Origin: Roseiarcus sp963794655
GTDB lineage: Bacteria; Pseudomonadota; Alphaproteobacteria; Rhizobiales; Beijerinckiaceae
Direction of reading: 5' to 3'
DNA: 64,000 bases
Assembly (NCBI GenBank): GCA_963794655.1
Contig: CAWCEV010000008.1
Span: forward strand, 310,001 to 374,000
Shown here: in pieces, positions 34,549 to 44,084 of the stretch
Layout of the letters: every line of letters begins with the position of its first letter
Position numbering within the stretch: the first letter of the stretch is position 1
Notes under the pieces: model-generated
The model's database searches: none
Told to the model about the DNA's origin: nothing
Seen by the model: only the letters and a program-made list of their open reading frames with translations
Translations under genes and position numbers: made by a program

Positions 34549-34965
34549 ATGGAGACAAAGTTTCCGAGTAACTGGATGTGGTCGGAGGCGTTCGAAATGC
34601 TGGCGCGCGCGGAGCGCATGCATCGGCAATTCTTCCAGCCGTCCGGCTCCGCCCCGCCCGTCGCCTGGGAGCCGCCCGTCGACGTTCTCGAAACCGAACG
34701 CGCGGTGCTGGTGCTCGTCGCTTTGCCCGGCGTCGACTTCAACGAGGTCAAGGCGCTCATCAGTCAGGGCGAATTGCTGATTTCGGGCAGCCGGACCTAT
34801 CCGCCCGAGATGCAGACCGCAATCATCCATCGACTCGAATTGCCGCAAGGCCGGTTCGAACGCCGTATCCGTCTTCCGCCCGGCCGCTACAGCTCCGTTC
34901 GCCGTTCGGAGTTCAACGGCTCCCTGCTCGTCACGCTGCAAAAGTCGGAGGCGTCGAATGGCTGA
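34549..34965 (+). CDS. Hsp20/alpha-crystallin family small heat-shock protein
   Basis: The 138-aa chaperone has a short Trp- and Met-rich N-terminal arm (about 1-40) and an alpha-crystallin domain (about 42-132): PPVDVLETERAVLVLVALPG, ELLISGSRTYP and HRLELPQGRFERRIRLPPGR. It holds unfolding proteins in an ATP-independent way. Its last 8 nt overlap the start of lon, which suggests coupled expression of a holdase with a protease. I see no certain heat-shock promoter or ROSE-type RNA thermometer in the 200 nt upstream. Confidence 0.92.
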   Translation: METKFPSNWMWSEAFEMLARAERMHRQFFQPSGSAPPVAWEPPVDVLETERAVLVLVALPGVDFNEVKALISQGELLISGSRTYPPEMQTAIIHRLELPQGRFERRIRLPPGRYSSVRRSEFNGSLLVTLQKSEASNG

Positions 34966-37360
34966 GACAACGGTTGCCGCCGGGGGAGAGAGCCCCGGCG
35001 CGGCGTCGTCTTCGCCGCCGCTGCCGCCCGACGCCCTGATCATCGTGCCAGTGCGGGGCATGGTGCTCTTTCCCGGCGTCGTGCTCCCGGTCACGCTCGG
35101 CCGTCCACGCTCGGTTCTCGCAGCGCAACGGGCGGTGAAGGAGCAAAGGCCGATCGGCATCGTGATGCAGCGCAACCCCGCCGCCGAGGACCCGCTGCCC
35201 ATCGACCTGCATGGGATGGGGACGATCGCAAATATCGTTCGCTACATCACCGCGCCGGACGGCACCAACCATCTCATCTGCCAGGGCGAGCAGAGGTTCC
35301 GGGTCGTCGAGTACCTCACCGGCTGGCCATTCTTCGTCGCCAAGACTGAGCGTATCCCCGAGCCCGCTCCGTCGTCGGACGAGATCGAAGCCCGGTTCGT
35401 CCATCTCAGGGGGCAGGCGATCGAGGCCATTCAGCTCCTGCCGCAGGCGCCGAGCGAATTGCTTGCGACGATTCAAAACGTCGAGCAGCCCGGCGCGCTC
35501 GCCGACATGGTTGCAACCTTCATGGACGCGACCCCGGACGAGAAGCAGGACGTGCTCGAGACGGTGGACATCGGCGCGCGGATGGAGCGGGTGTCGCGAC
35601 TTCTTGCCCATCGGATCGAGGTTCTCCGATTGTCGCAGGAGATCGGACGGGAAACCAAGGCGTCGCTCGACGCGCGCAACCGCGAAGTGCTGCTGCGCGA
35701 GCAGATGGCGGCGATTCAGCGCCAGCTCGGCGACACCGATGAAGGGAAGGCAGCCGAGATCGCCGAACTTGAAAAGGCGATCACCGAGGCACGGATGCCG
35801 AAGGAGGTCGATGACCAGGCGCGCAAGGAGCTCAGGCGCCTGCAGCGGATGCCCGAGGCCGCCGGCGAGTACGGCATGGTCAGGACCTACCTCGATTGGC
35901 TGGTGGACCTGCCATGGGCGCTGCCCGAAGTGGCGCCGATCGACATTGCGACCGCGCGCCGCGTCCTCGACGAGGATCACTTCGGCCTGGAAAAGATCAA
36001 GCGGCGGATCATCGAATATCTGGCGGTTCGCAAGCTTGCGCCCGACAGCAAGGCGCCGATCCTGTGCTTCGTCGGGCCTCCGGGCGTCGGGAAGACCTCG
36101 CTCGGTCAGTCGATCGCACGCGCCATGAACCGCAAATTCGTCCGCGTCAGTCTCGGCGGCGTGCATGACGAAGCGGAGATCCGCGGTCATCGGCGAACCT
36201 ATATCGGCGCCCTGCCTGGCAATATCATTCAGGCGATTCGGAAGGCCGGCGCCCGCGATTGCGTCATGATGCTGGACGAGATCGACAAGCTCGGCGCCGG
36301 CATCCAGGGCGATCCGGCCTCGGCGATGCTGGAGGTGCTTGACCCCGAGCAGAACAACAGCTTCCGCGACAACTATCTCGGCGTACCCTTCGACTTGAGC
36401 CGCGTGGTGTTCATCGCAACCGCCAACATGCTGGACACCATCCCCGGCCCGCTTCGCGACCGCATGGAGGTGATCAGCCTCGCCGGTTATACGGCGAGCG
36501 AGAAGTTTCAGATCGCGCGCCGCTATCTCGTTCCGCGTCAGCTCGCGGCCAACGGGCTTAAAGCCGGTCAGGTCGAGATCGCCGACGACGCGATCAAGGC
36601 GATCATCGAGCGCTATACGCGCGAAGCCGGGGTCCGCAACCTTGAGCGCGAGATTGGGCGGGCGCTGCGCCAGGCCGCGATGCGCATCGCCGAGGGCGAA
36701 AGCGGGCCGATCGCGATCTCCACCGCCGACCTCGCGAGCGTGATGGGCGCGCCGCCGTTCGAGGACGAGGTCGCGATGCGGGTTAGCATCCCGGGCGTCG
36801 CGACCGGCCTCGCCTGGACGCCGGTTGGCGGCGATATCCTGTTCATCGAAGCGACGGCGGTTCCCGGGAGCGGCAGGCTGATCCTCACCGGCCAGCTCGG
36901 CGAAGTGATGAAGGAAAGCGCGCAAGCCGCGCTCAGCATCGTCAAGAGTCGCGGCGGCTCTTATGGCATCGACGTGTCCCGCTTCGAGAAGACCGACATC
37001 CATATCCATGTGCCTGCCGGCGCCACGCCGAAGGACGGCCCGAGCGCGGGGGTGGCGATGTTCATGGCGCTGGTTTCGCTCATGACCGATCGCACGGTGC
37101 GTAGCGACACCGCGATGACCGGGGAGATAAGCCTCAGAGGATTGGTGCTGCCGGTCGGCGGGATCAAGGAGAAGGTCGTCGCCGCGCACCGGGCGGGGAT
37201 CAAGCGCGTCATGCTGCCGGCTCGCAACAAGCGCGACTTCGAAGACATCCCGCAAGAGGTACGCGACCAGCTGACCTTCGTCTGGCTCGAACGGGTCGAC
37301 GAGGCGGTGTCGTCGGCGCTCGAGGCGCCGAAGCCGCCGCGCGATCTCGTCGCGGAGTAA
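34958..37360 (+). CDS. lon: ATP-dependent Lon protease (LonA)
   Basis: The 800-aa protease has the LonA layout: N-terminal substrate domain (about 28-225, VPVRGMVLFPGVVLPVTLG), coiled coil (about 215-275), AAA+ domain with Walker A GPPGVGKT (373-380) and Walker B MLDEIDKLG, and a C-terminal protease domain with the catalytic dyad Ser696 (PKDGPSAG) and Lys739 (GGIKEKV). It degrades damaged and regulatory proteins in the cytoplasm. Coupling to hsp20 by an 8-nt overlap rather than to clpX suggests it may be a second, stress-linked Lon; whether a housekeeping copy exists elsewhere cannot be seen. It converges with the cytochrome gene, with only 3 nt between. Confidence 0.96.
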   Translation: MAETTVAAGGESPGAASSSPPLPPDALIIVPVRGMVLFPGVVLPVTLGRPRSVLAAQRAVKEQRPIGIVMQRNPAAEDPLPIDLHGMGTIANIVRYITAPDGTNHLICQGEQRFRVVEYLTGWPFFVAKTERIPEPAPSSDEIEARFVHLRGQAIEAIQLLPQAPSELLATIQNVEQPGALADMVATFMDATPDEKQDVLETVDIGARMERVSRLLAHRIEVLRLSQEIGRETKASLDARNREVLLREQMAAIQRQLGDTDEGKAAEIAELEKAITEARMPKEVDDQARKELRRLQRMPEAAGEYGMVRTYLDWLVDLPWALPEVAPIDIATARRVLDEDHFGLEKIKRRIIEYLAVRKLAPDSKAPILCFVGPPGVGKTSLGQSIARAMNRKFVRVSLGGVHDEAEIRGHRRTYIGALPGNIIQAIRKAGARDCVMMLDEIDKLGAGIQGDPASAMLEVLDPEQNNSFRDNYLGVPFDLSRVVFIATANMLDTIPGPLRDRMEVISLAGYTASEKFQIARRYLVPRQLAANGLKAGQVEIADDAIKAIIERYTREAGVRNLEREIGRALRQAAMRIAEGESGPIAISTADLASVMGAPPFEDEVAMRVSIPGVATGLAWTPVGGDILFIEATAVPGSGRLILTGQLGEVMKESAQAALSIVKSRGGSYGIDVSRFEKTDIHIHVPAGATPKDGPSAGVAMFMALVSLMTDRTVRSDTAMTGEISLRGLVLPVGGIKEKVVAAHRAGIKRVMLPARNKRDFEDIPQEVRDQLTFVWLERVDEAVSSALEAPKPPRDLVAE

Positions 37361-37363
37361 AGG

Positions 37364-37792
37364 TCAGCGCGCCGGGTCCATCCGTTGCCTCTCGGCCGAG
37401 ACCTGCGCGGTTGAAACTGCGCCGGCGTAGCTGTTGCCGAAATGGGTGCGGACATAGTTCACGACGTCCGCCACCTGCTCGTCGCTCATCATCCGCCCAA
37501 CCGGCGGCATGCCTCGGAACCCCTTGAACAGCACGTCCAGCATGAAGCCCGCCGAAGCGAGCTTCCTGTTCGAGGCGAGCGGCGGATAGGCGGCGGCGCC
37601 CGCGGCGCCTTTCGCATCGGGCTGATGACAGGCCGCGCAGACATTGGCGAAGAGGTCAGCCCCGCCCTGTTCGGTGAAGACCCAGCCGCGGCTCATCGGA
37701 GCGCTTTTCGTTGCGGCGTCGTCGGCCGGCGCCGGCGAAGCGAGGACCGCCGCAGCGACGAGCGCAAGCATAAGCGGCGCGAGGCGTCTCAT
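37364..37792 (-). CDS. Exported c-type cytochrome
   Basis: The 142-aa protein has a Sec signal peptide (about 1-22), a haem site CAACH (Cys52, Cys55, His56) and a Met-rich distal segment (FRGMPPVGRMMSDEQ) that supplies the axial Met. It is a class I monohaem cytochrome of the periplasm. Its ATG overlaps the stop of the FAD amine-oxidase-like gene as ATGA, so it is probably that enzyme's electron acceptor. The C-terminal tail ends AERQRMDPAR. Confidence 0.92.
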   Translation of the reverse strand: MRRLAPLMLALVAAAVLASPAPADDAATKSAPMSRGWVFTEQGGADLFANVCAACHQPDAKGAAGAAAYPPLASNRKLASAGFMLDVLFKGFRGMPPVGRMMSDEQVADVVNYVRTHFGNSYAGAVSTAQVSAERQRMDPAR

Positions 37793-39387
37793 GACGCGAC
37801 GACGCGCTTGTGCAGGCGCAGGACCGCATCCAAGGCCGAAAGGATCGCGCCTTCCTGCCAGGCGGGAATGTAGGAGGCGTGTTCGCCGGCAAGGACGATG
37901 CGGCCGTCGATCTGGCAGAGGTCGTCATAGTGCGCCTTTCGCGCTTCATCCGACCAGTCGCCAGCGCAGCCGAGCGTGAACGGAACCCGGTGCCAGGCGA
38001 CCGAAACGCCGTTCTCGAACTCGGTCCGATATTGCGGATGGATCTGAGCCCCGAACTCGACCGCGCGCCTGAGCCTCTCCGGCGGCGACATCGCGGTGAA
38101 TTCGTAGGAGTTCGGCCCGTCGAAGGTGTATCCGCCGAGCAGCACGCCCTTGCCGCCGGCGTTGAAATTTGTGCTCGGGTAGGAAATCTGGCGGATCGGC
38201 AGATCGGTGTAGCTGATGCCGCCGAAGATGTGCTCGTCCTCCTCCCAGAACCGGCGCGAGAATTGCAGCCCAAATTTGACCGCCGACGCGTAGGGAACGG
38301 CGTCGATCGCCGCCTTCATGGGCTCGGACACGTCGATAGGGAGCTGGCTCAGGATGGTGAGCGGCAGCGCGCATACGCACCAGTCGGCCCTGACCTCCTG
38401 AGCCGCCCCGCCGGCCACGAGGTCCTCGAACGCGATGGTCACGCCGGTTTCGTTCTGGCGAATCGCCACGACTTTCGCGCCGTACCGGATGCGGTCGGGA
38501 ATCTGCCGCGCGAAAGCCTCGCCGATCCTGCCCATGCCGCCGACCGGCTGGAACATGGTGGTCTGAAAATCATACGACAGGAAATTCTGCAGGCCCCGCC
38601 AAAGACGCGAGGTCAGAATGTCGTGCAGCCCTACCGGCTCGCCGGCGATCGGCTCGGCGCCGAGGCCGCCGCCGGGATCCTTCGCGAAGCCGCGATGGTA
38701 GGCCGAGTCGTCGCCGGCCTTGTAGCGGAAATCCTTGTCGAGCGCGCCAATGGATCGCAGCGCTTCGAGCAGAATCTCGCGATCCTCCATCGACACCTCG
38801 TCGTCAAGCGCGCCTTTTCGCGTCGCCTTGGCCAGGAGCTCGGCGACGCCGCCGTCAAAGTCGGCCTTGACTTCCCGGATGCGTCTCGGCTTGCCGTCGA
38901 AGGCGGTCGACGAATGCAGGAACGCGTTGTGATTGAGCTGGATGAAAGGCTCGAGCGTAACCCCGAAGCGGCGGCAATAATCGAGGATCGCATAGTGGTG
39001 ATAGGGAATGCGCCAGGGCCCGGGATTGATGTAGAGGCCCGAATCGAACTCGCAGGTCTGAGTCGCCCCGCCGAGTTCGGTGTAGACGTCGCCGCCCCGG
39101 ATCGTCCAGTTGCGCCCGCCCGGGCGCTGGTTGAATTCGAGCACGCTGACGCTGTAGCCCGCGCGCTCGAGCTCGATCGCCGCCGTCATTCCGGCAAGGC
39201 CGGCGCCCAGAACGATGACCGAAGCGCCCTTGGGATCGCCATCGAGCCTGATCGGCCCCCGATAGGGCGATTCCAACGCGAAGCCGAGCCGGGTCATGGC
39301 CTGGTACGCGGCGGACGCCCCGACGGCCGCGCCAACGAGTTCGAAGAGCTTTCGCCGGCTCAGCGGAGGTTTTGTTGGATCGCTCAT
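37789..39387 (-). CDS. Tat-exported FAD amine oxidase/dehydrogenase-like protein
   Basis: The 532-aa flavoprotein starts with a twin-arginine signal (LSRRKLFELVGAAVGASAA, Arg11-Arg12). The FAD Rossmann motif VIVLGAGLAGMTAAIELERA starts near residue 57. GRNWTIRGGD (the GG doublet) follows, and the C-terminal amine-oxidase motif GEHASYIPAWQEGAI near 500 holds the flavin. The length suits flavin monoamine oxidases. The coupled cytochrome c gene suggests it acts as a dehydrogenase passing electrons to haem, as described for the periplasmic nicotine enzyme NicA2 and its cytochrome CycN. The amine substrate is unknown. Confidence 0.9.
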   Translation of the reverse strand: MSDPTKPPLSRRKLFELVGAAVGASAAYQAMTRLGFALESPYRGPIRLDGDPKGASVIVLGAGLAGMTAAIELERAGYSVSVLEFNQRPGGRNWTIRGGDVYTELGGATQTCEFDSGLYINPGPWRIPYHHYAILDYCRRFGVTLEPFIQLNHNAFLHSSTAFDGKPRRIREVKADFDGGVAELLAKATRKGALDDEVSMEDREILLEALRSIGALDKDFRYKAGDDSAYHRGFAKDPGGGLGAEPIAGEPVGLHDILTSRLWRGLQNFLSYDFQTTMFQPVGGMGRIGEAFARQIPDRIRYGAKVVAIRQNETGVTIAFEDLVAGGAAQEVRADWCVCALPLTILSQLPIDVSEPMKAAIDAVPYASAVKFGLQFSRRFWEEDEHIFGGISYTDLPIRQISYPSTNFNAGGKGVLLGGYTFDGPNSYEFTAMSPPERLRRAVEFGAQIHPQYRTEFENGVSVAWHRVPFTLGCAGDWSDEARKAHYDDLCQIDGRIVLAGEHASYIPAWQEGAILSALDAVLRLHKRVVAS

Positions 39388-39427
39388 CAGCTGACCCTAC
39401 GCGTCGTGAACACGCGAAGTCGAGCGT

Positions 39428-39955
39428 TCATGAAGGCTCGAGCCGCGCCAGAATCGCAGCGACAGGGGCGGCGTGTGCGAGCACGAGGTCGGCCACGGCC
39501 GCCATGTCGTCGATCGACGCATGCGGCAGGCGGGACGGCGGATCGGCGCCGTCGCTGACGAGCGCAACGACGTTATCGTCTTGCGGATGGATCGGCGGCT
39601 TGCCGTTGGCGGCGCGATAGACTTCGATCTTGGGCAGCGCGTCCCGCTTGAAGCCTTCGACGAGGACGAGGTCGACAGGCTGAAGCAGGCGTAAGAGCTC
39701 GGCGAGCGTGGGCTCTCGCGCCCCGCGCAATTCCCGCATCAGCGCGAGCCGTTTGGCGGAAGCGACCAGCACTTCGTGCGCGCCAGCTGAGCGGTGCTCA
39801 TAGGAATCCTTGCCCGGCTGATCGAGGTCGAAACCGTGATGGGCGTGCTTGATCGTCGAGACGCTGAAGCCGCGCCGGTTGAGCTCTGGGATAAGCCGGA
39901 CGATGAGCGTCGTCTTGCCCGCTCCGCTGAAGCCGGCGAAACCGATCGCGCGCAT
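39428..39955 (-). CDS. mobB: Molybdopterin-guanine dinucleotide biosynthesis protein B
   Basis: The 175-aa GTP-binding protein has the P-loop GFSGAGKTTL (8-17), STIKHAHHGFDLDQPGKDSY and VDLVLVEGFKRDALPKIEV, all MobB hallmarks. It assists MobA in attaching GMP to molybdopterin. The usual mobA and moeA neighbours are absent here. The cofactor could serve other molybdoenzymes of the cell; Cox-type hydroxylases normally need the cytosine form, so a link to the operon at 26566-33143 is not direct. GAGG precedes the ATG. It is divergent from putA across 193 nt. Confidence 0.93.
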   Translation of the reverse strand: MRAIGFAGFSGAGKTTLIVRLIPELNRRGFSVSTIKHAHHGFDLDQPGKDSYEHRSAGAHEVLVASAKRLALMRELRGAREPTLAELLRLLQPVDLVLVEGFKRDALPKIEVYRAANGKPPIHPQDDNVVALVSDGADPPSRLPHASIDDMAAVADLVLAHAAPVAAILARLEPS

Positions 39956-40148
39956 GGATCCTCGCCTCTGTGACGCACCCCATGCCGTTCATCTAGTTCT
40001 CCGCCCTAGGAATTGCGAATGGCACGTGGCAGCCGAAGGTCGTTTCCGAATTCGCGCCATAGGCAAGACGCCCTTCCCGATAATAGGATCGCCGTGTCGC
40101 CGCCCGAAATCGCCGGACGCGACCTCGGACTCGCCCTCGGGAGCCTTC

Positions 40149-43100
40149 ATGACCGACGCCGCTGACGTCTTCGCCGCGTTCCGCCCCGACGTTCTCGCGC
40201 AGACGCCGCTCAGGGCCGCGATCACCGCCGCCACCCGCCGCCCGGAGGCGGAATGCGTGCCGCCCCTCGTTGCGCTTGCGGCGGCCAATGCGGACGAGGC
40301 GAGCCGGATCGAGGCGCTCGCCCGCGGCCTCGTCACCCGCCTGCGGGCCAAGACGCGCTCGAGCGGTGTCGAGGGCCTGATCCACGAATATTCGCTCTCA
40401 AGCCAGGAGGGGGTGGCGCTGATGTGCCTCGCCGAGGCTCTGCTGCGCATTCCCGACGCGGCCACCCGCGACGCCCTGATCCGGGACAAGCTCGCGCCGG
40501 GCGACTGGCGAGCCCATCTCGGCCACAGCCCGTCGCTGTTCGTCAACGCCGCGACATGGGGCCTCGTTCTGACCGGCCGCCTGGTGACGACGACCAGCGA
40601 GCAGGGCCTGTCGGCGGCGCTGACCCGCCTCATCGCCCGCAGCGGCGAGCCAATCATCCGCCGCGGCGTCGACGTCGCCATGCGGCTCATGGGCGAGCAG
40701 TTCGTCACCGGCCGCACGATCGAGGAGGCGATCGGCAACGCCCGCGACCGCGAGGCGCGAGGCTTCACGTTCTCCTACGACATGCTCGGCGAGGCAGCCA
40801 CCAACGCCGACGACGCGGCCCGCTATCTCGACGAGTACGAGCGCGCCGTGCATGCGATCGGCAAGGCTTCTCACCGCCGCGGGATCTACGAGGGGCCGGG
40901 CATTTCGATCAAGCTCTCGGCCCTCCACCCGCGCTACCAGCGGACCAAACGCGCCCGCGCGATGAACGAGCTCCTGCCGCGGGTCAAGGCGCTTGCGGCG
41001 CTCGCCAAATCCTACGACATCGGTTTCAACATCGACGCCGAAGAGGCCGACCGGCTCGATCTGTCGCTCGATATTCTCGAGGCGCTTTGCTTCGATCCCG
41101 ATCTCAACGGCTGGAACGGCCTCGGCTTCGTCATCCAGGCCTATGGCAAGCGCTGCGCCTTCGTGATCGACTGGCTCGTCGATCTCGCGCGCCGCTCCGG
41201 GCGACGGCTGATGATCCGGCTCGTCAAGGGCGCCTACTGGGATTCGGAGATCAAACGGGCCCAGATCGACGGCCTCGACGGCTTCCCCGTGTTCACGCGC
41301 AAGGCTCATACCGACGTCAGCTATCTTGCCTGCGCGCGCAAGCTGCTCGCGGCGCCGGATGCGGTCTTTCCGCAGTTCGCGACCCATAACGCCCAGACGC
41401 TCGCTTCGGTCCTCGTCTTCGCGGGTCCCAATTTCTATCGCGGCCAATACGAATTCCAGTGCCTGCACGGAATGGGCGAGCCGCTTTACGAGGAGGTGGT
41501 CGGCCGCGACAAGCTCAATCGCCCTTGCCGGGTTTATGCGCCGGTCGGCTCGCACGAGACGCTGCTCGCCTATCTCGTTCGCCGCCTGCTCGAGAACGGC
41601 GCCAACACCTCGTTCGTCAACCGCGTCGCCGACCCAAGCCTCGGCCTCGACGACCTCACGGCCGATCCCGTCGCCGCTGTTCGCGCGATCCAACCCGTTG
41701 GGGCGCCGCACGACAAGATAGCGGCGCCGCGCGACCTCTACGCGCCCGATCGCCTGAACTCCCGTGGAATCGATTTCTCCGACGAACAGCGTCTCTCGAA
41801 GCTCGCCGAGGGACTTGCCGCGAGCGCCGAAACCGCGTGGCGCGCCTTTCCGCCGGGCGGGGCGGATGGTGAGCCGGGCGATGCGGTCCTGAACCCCGCC
41901 GATCGGAGCGACGTGGTCGGCTTTACCCGTCACGCCCGCCCGGACGAGATCGCCGCGGCGCTGGCCGCCGGCGACGCCGCCGCGCCCGCTTTCGCTGCGC
42001 TCCCGCCCGCCGAGCGGGCGGCGGTCCTGCGCCGCGCCGCGGACCTGATCGAGGCGCGAATCGATCCGCTCATCGGCCTCATCGTGCGCGAGGCCGGCAA
42101 ATCATACGCCAACGCAGTCGCCGAAGTGCGCGAAGCGGTCGACTTCCTACGCTACTACGGCAACGAGGCGGCGCGGACGTTCCTGCCCGGCTCCCCTGCC
42201 CCGCTCGGCCTGGTCGTCTGCATCAGTCCGTGGAACTTTCCGCTCGCGATCTTCACCGGCCAGGTCGCCGCCGCTCTGGCCGCCGGCAATTCGGTGATCG
42301 CGAAGCCCGCCGAAGAGACGCCCCTCGTGGCCGCCGAAGCCGTGCGGCTCATGTACGAAGCAGGCGTCCCGCGCGACGGGCTGCAGCTCATGCCAGGCGC
42401 CGGCGACATCGGCGCGGCGCTGGTCGCCGACCCGCGCGTTCAGGGAGTGGTCTTCACCGGCTCGACCCCGGTCGCGCGGCTCATTGAAAGGGAGCTCGCC
42501 GGGCGCCTCACCCGCCGCGGCGCCCCCCTCGCGCTCATCGCCGAAACCGGGGGCCTGAACGCGATGGTCGTCGACTCCTCGGCGCTCGCCGAACAGGTCG
42601 TCGCCGACGTCATCTCTTCGGCGTTCAATTCGGCCGGTCAGCGCTGCTCGGCCTTGCGCATCCTCTGCCTGCAGGATGACGTCGCCGACCGCATCCTCGA
42701 CATGCTGAAGGGCGCGATGGCGGAGATCGAGGTCGGCGACACGCGCAAGCTCTCGGTCGACGTCGGTCCGGTGATCACGGCTGAAGCGCGCGACGCGATC
42801 ACGGCCCACATCGTGGCGATGTCGCGCGGCGGACACAAAGTCACCCAGACCCCGCTCGGCGAGGAGGCCGCGCGCGGCACATTCGTCGCGCCCACCCTGA
42901 TCGAGATCGCCAAGGTCGCCGAGGTCGAGCGCGAGGTGTTCGGGCCAGTGCTGCACGTCCTGCGCTTCAGGCGCGAGTCGCTCGACGCGCTGATCGACGA
43001 CATCAACGCCGCCGGCTATGGCCTTACTTTTGGCCTCCACACCCGGATTGACGAAACGATTGCGCGGGTGACCGAGCGGATCGAAGCCGGCAACATCTAT

Positions 43101-43817
43101 GTGAACCGCAACATTATTGGCGCAACCGTCGGCGTGCAGCCGTTCGGCGGCTCGCGGCTCTCAGGCACCGGGCCGAAGGCCGGCGGGCCGCTCTACCTGT
43201 CACGCCTCGCCTCCGAGCCCGCTCCGGGCGCGCTCGAGGGCGCCGAAGGCGCTGCGGCGGCGCACTGGGCGGTCCGCGTCTATATCGACTGGCTCCGCGC
43301 GGCCGGGCACGACGCCGAAGCCGAGCGCTGCGTCGGCCTCATGGCGCGCTCGCCGCTCGGCGCGCGCGTCGAGCTCAAAGGCCCGGTCGGCGAGCGCAAC
43401 CTCTACGCGCTCACGCCGCGCGGACGGATCGCTGCGCTCGCTTCGACGCAGAGCGCCGCGCTGATCCAGATCGGGGCGATTCTCGCGACTGGCAATGACG
43501 CGGTCATCAATGCAAGCGAAACGCTGGCTCTGAAAAGGTTGCCGCCCGAGCTTACCCACCGGGTCGTGATGGCCTTCTATCCCCTCGAAGCGCCTTCGCT
43601 GGCGGGCGCCCTATTCGAGGGCGAGGCCGACGCGCTCGCAGCGGCCCTGCGTCAGCTCGCGCTCCGCCCGGGTCCGATTGTCCGTCTGCAGGCGCTCACC
43701 CCGGCCCGCCTTTCGGCCGGGGAGGACTACAACCTCGCCGAACTGGTCGAGGAGGTCGCGGTCGCGACCAACACGGCGGCCGCGGGGGGCAATGCCAGCC
43801 TGATGACAATCGGCTAG
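40149..43817 (+). CDS. putA: Bifunctional proline dehydrogenase / delta-1-pyrroline-5-carboxylate dehydrogenase
   Basis: The 1222-aa enzyme oxidises proline to glutamate. The PRODH barrel spans about 130-470 (GPGISIKLSALHPRY, LMIRLVKGAYWDSEIK, FATHNAQT). The aldehyde dehydrogenase domain spans about 540-1000, with Cys833 (FNSAGQRCSALR), GEAGKSY-type REAGKSYANAV and the catalytic Glu in ETGG. A degenerate C-terminal domain (about 1030-1220) makes it the long class without the N-terminal ribbon-helix-helix, so it cannot repress its own gene. The ATG at 40149 has GGGAG upstream; a longer open frame before it is not conserved in style. No Lrp-type PutR gene is adjacent. Confidence 0.95.
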   Translation: MTDAADVFAAFRPDVLAQTPLRAAITAATRRPEAECVPPLVALAAANADEASRIEALARGLVTRLRAKTRSSGVEGLIHEYSLSSQEGVALMCLAEALLRIPDAATRDALIRDKLAPGDWRAHLGHSPSLFVNAATWGLVLTGRLVTTTSEQGLSAALTRLIARSGEPIIRRGVDVAMRLMGEQFVTGRTIEEAIGNARDREARGFTFSYDMLGEAATNADDAARYLDEYERAVHAIGKASHRRGIYEGPGISIKLSALHPRYQRTKRARAMNELLPRVKALAALAKSYDIGFNIDAEEADRLDLSLDILEALCFDPDLNGWNGLGFVIQAYGKRCAFVIDWLVDLARRSGRRLMIRLVKGAYWDSEIKRAQIDGLDGFPVFTRKAHTDVSYLACARKLLAAPDAVFPQFATHNAQTLASVLVFAGPNFYRGQYEFQCLHGMGEPLYEEVVGRDKLNRPCRVYAPVGSHETLLAYLVRRLLENGANTSFVNRVADPSLGLDDLTADPVAAVRAIQPVGAPHDKIAAPRDLYAPDRLNSRGIDFSDEQRLSKLAEGLAASAETAWRAFPPGGADGEPGDAVLNPADRSDVVGFTRHARPDEIAAALAAGDAAAPAFAALPPAERAAVLRRAADLIEARIDPLIGLIVREAGKSYANAVAEVREAVDFLRYYGNEAARTFLPGSPAPLGLVVCISPWNFPLAIFTGQVAAALAAGNSVIAKPAEETPLVAAEAVRLMYEAGVPRDGLQLMPGAGDIGAALVADPRVQGVVFTGSTPVARLIERELAGRLTRRGAPLALIAETGGLNAMVVDSSALAEQVVADVISSAFNSAGQRCSALRILCLQDDVADRILDMLKGAMAEIEVGDTRKLSVDVGPVITAEARDAITAHIVAMSRGGHKVTQTPLGEEAARGTFVAPTLIEIAKVAEVEREVFGPVLHVLRFRRESLDALIDDINAAGYGLTFGLHTRIDETIARVTERIEAGNIYVNRNIIGATVGVQPFGGSRLSGTGPKAGGPLYLSRLASEPAPGALEGAEGAAAAHWAVRVYIDWLRAAGHDAEAERCVGLMARSPLGARVELKGPVGERNLYALTPRGRIAALASTQSAALIQIGAILATGNDAVINASETLALKRLPPELTHRVVMAFYPLEAPSLAGALFEGEADALAAALRQLALRPGPIVRLQALTPARLSAGEDYNLAELVEEVAVATNTAAAGGNASLMTIG

Positions 43818-43848
43818 AATGCTTTGGGGACAGAATTGGAGGCCCGAG

Positions 43849-44067
43849 GTGTCTGACGATCTGACCGACTTCCAGGTCGCGCTGCTCTGCGCCATCGAGG
43901 AGCATGATGATTCCGAGTCGACCAGCGATCAGAAGCGCGATCTGGCGCGGCTCATCGCCGAAGGCTATGTGCAGCGCACGTCGGATGGTCCCGGGTCGGC
44001 CTTCGCGCTCACAGCCAAGGGCGCTGCCTTCCTGGGCGAACTCGGCGCGGGACTGAACGAGGCGTAG
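43849..44067 (+). CDS. Small hypothetical protein, possible winged-helix fold
   Basis: A GTG at 43849 with GGAGG 6 nt upstream gives a 72-aa acidic protein beginning MSDDLTDFQVALLCAIEEHD. An in-frame ATG at 43819 is possible but has no ribosome site. The helix pattern followed by RLIAEGYVQRTSDGPGSAFALTAKGAAFL resembles the recognition helix and wing of MarR/PadR-like winged-helix proteins, where LT-x-KG is a common end of the wing. It is too short for a full regulator. It follows putA by 31 nt and could be cotranscribed. Confidence 0.65.
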   Translation: MSDDLTDFQVALLCAIEEHDDSESTSDQKRDLARLIAEGYVQRTSDGPGSAFALTAKGAAFLGELGAGLNEA

Positions 44068-44084
44068 CGACAGGGGCGTTTGAA

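Noticed and set aside
34931..37255. 774-aa open frame antisense to lon
   Set aside because: Lon has complete catalytic motifs on the other strand; the antisense frame has the biased composition of a GC-rich shadow frame.
40398..41933. 511-aa open frame antisense to putA
   Set aside because: It lies inside the proline dehydrogenase domain and has no recognisable motif.
43819..43848. ATG at 43819 as start of the small gene after putA
   Set aside because: There is no ribosome site there, while GGAGG stands 6 nt before the in-frame GTG at 43849.
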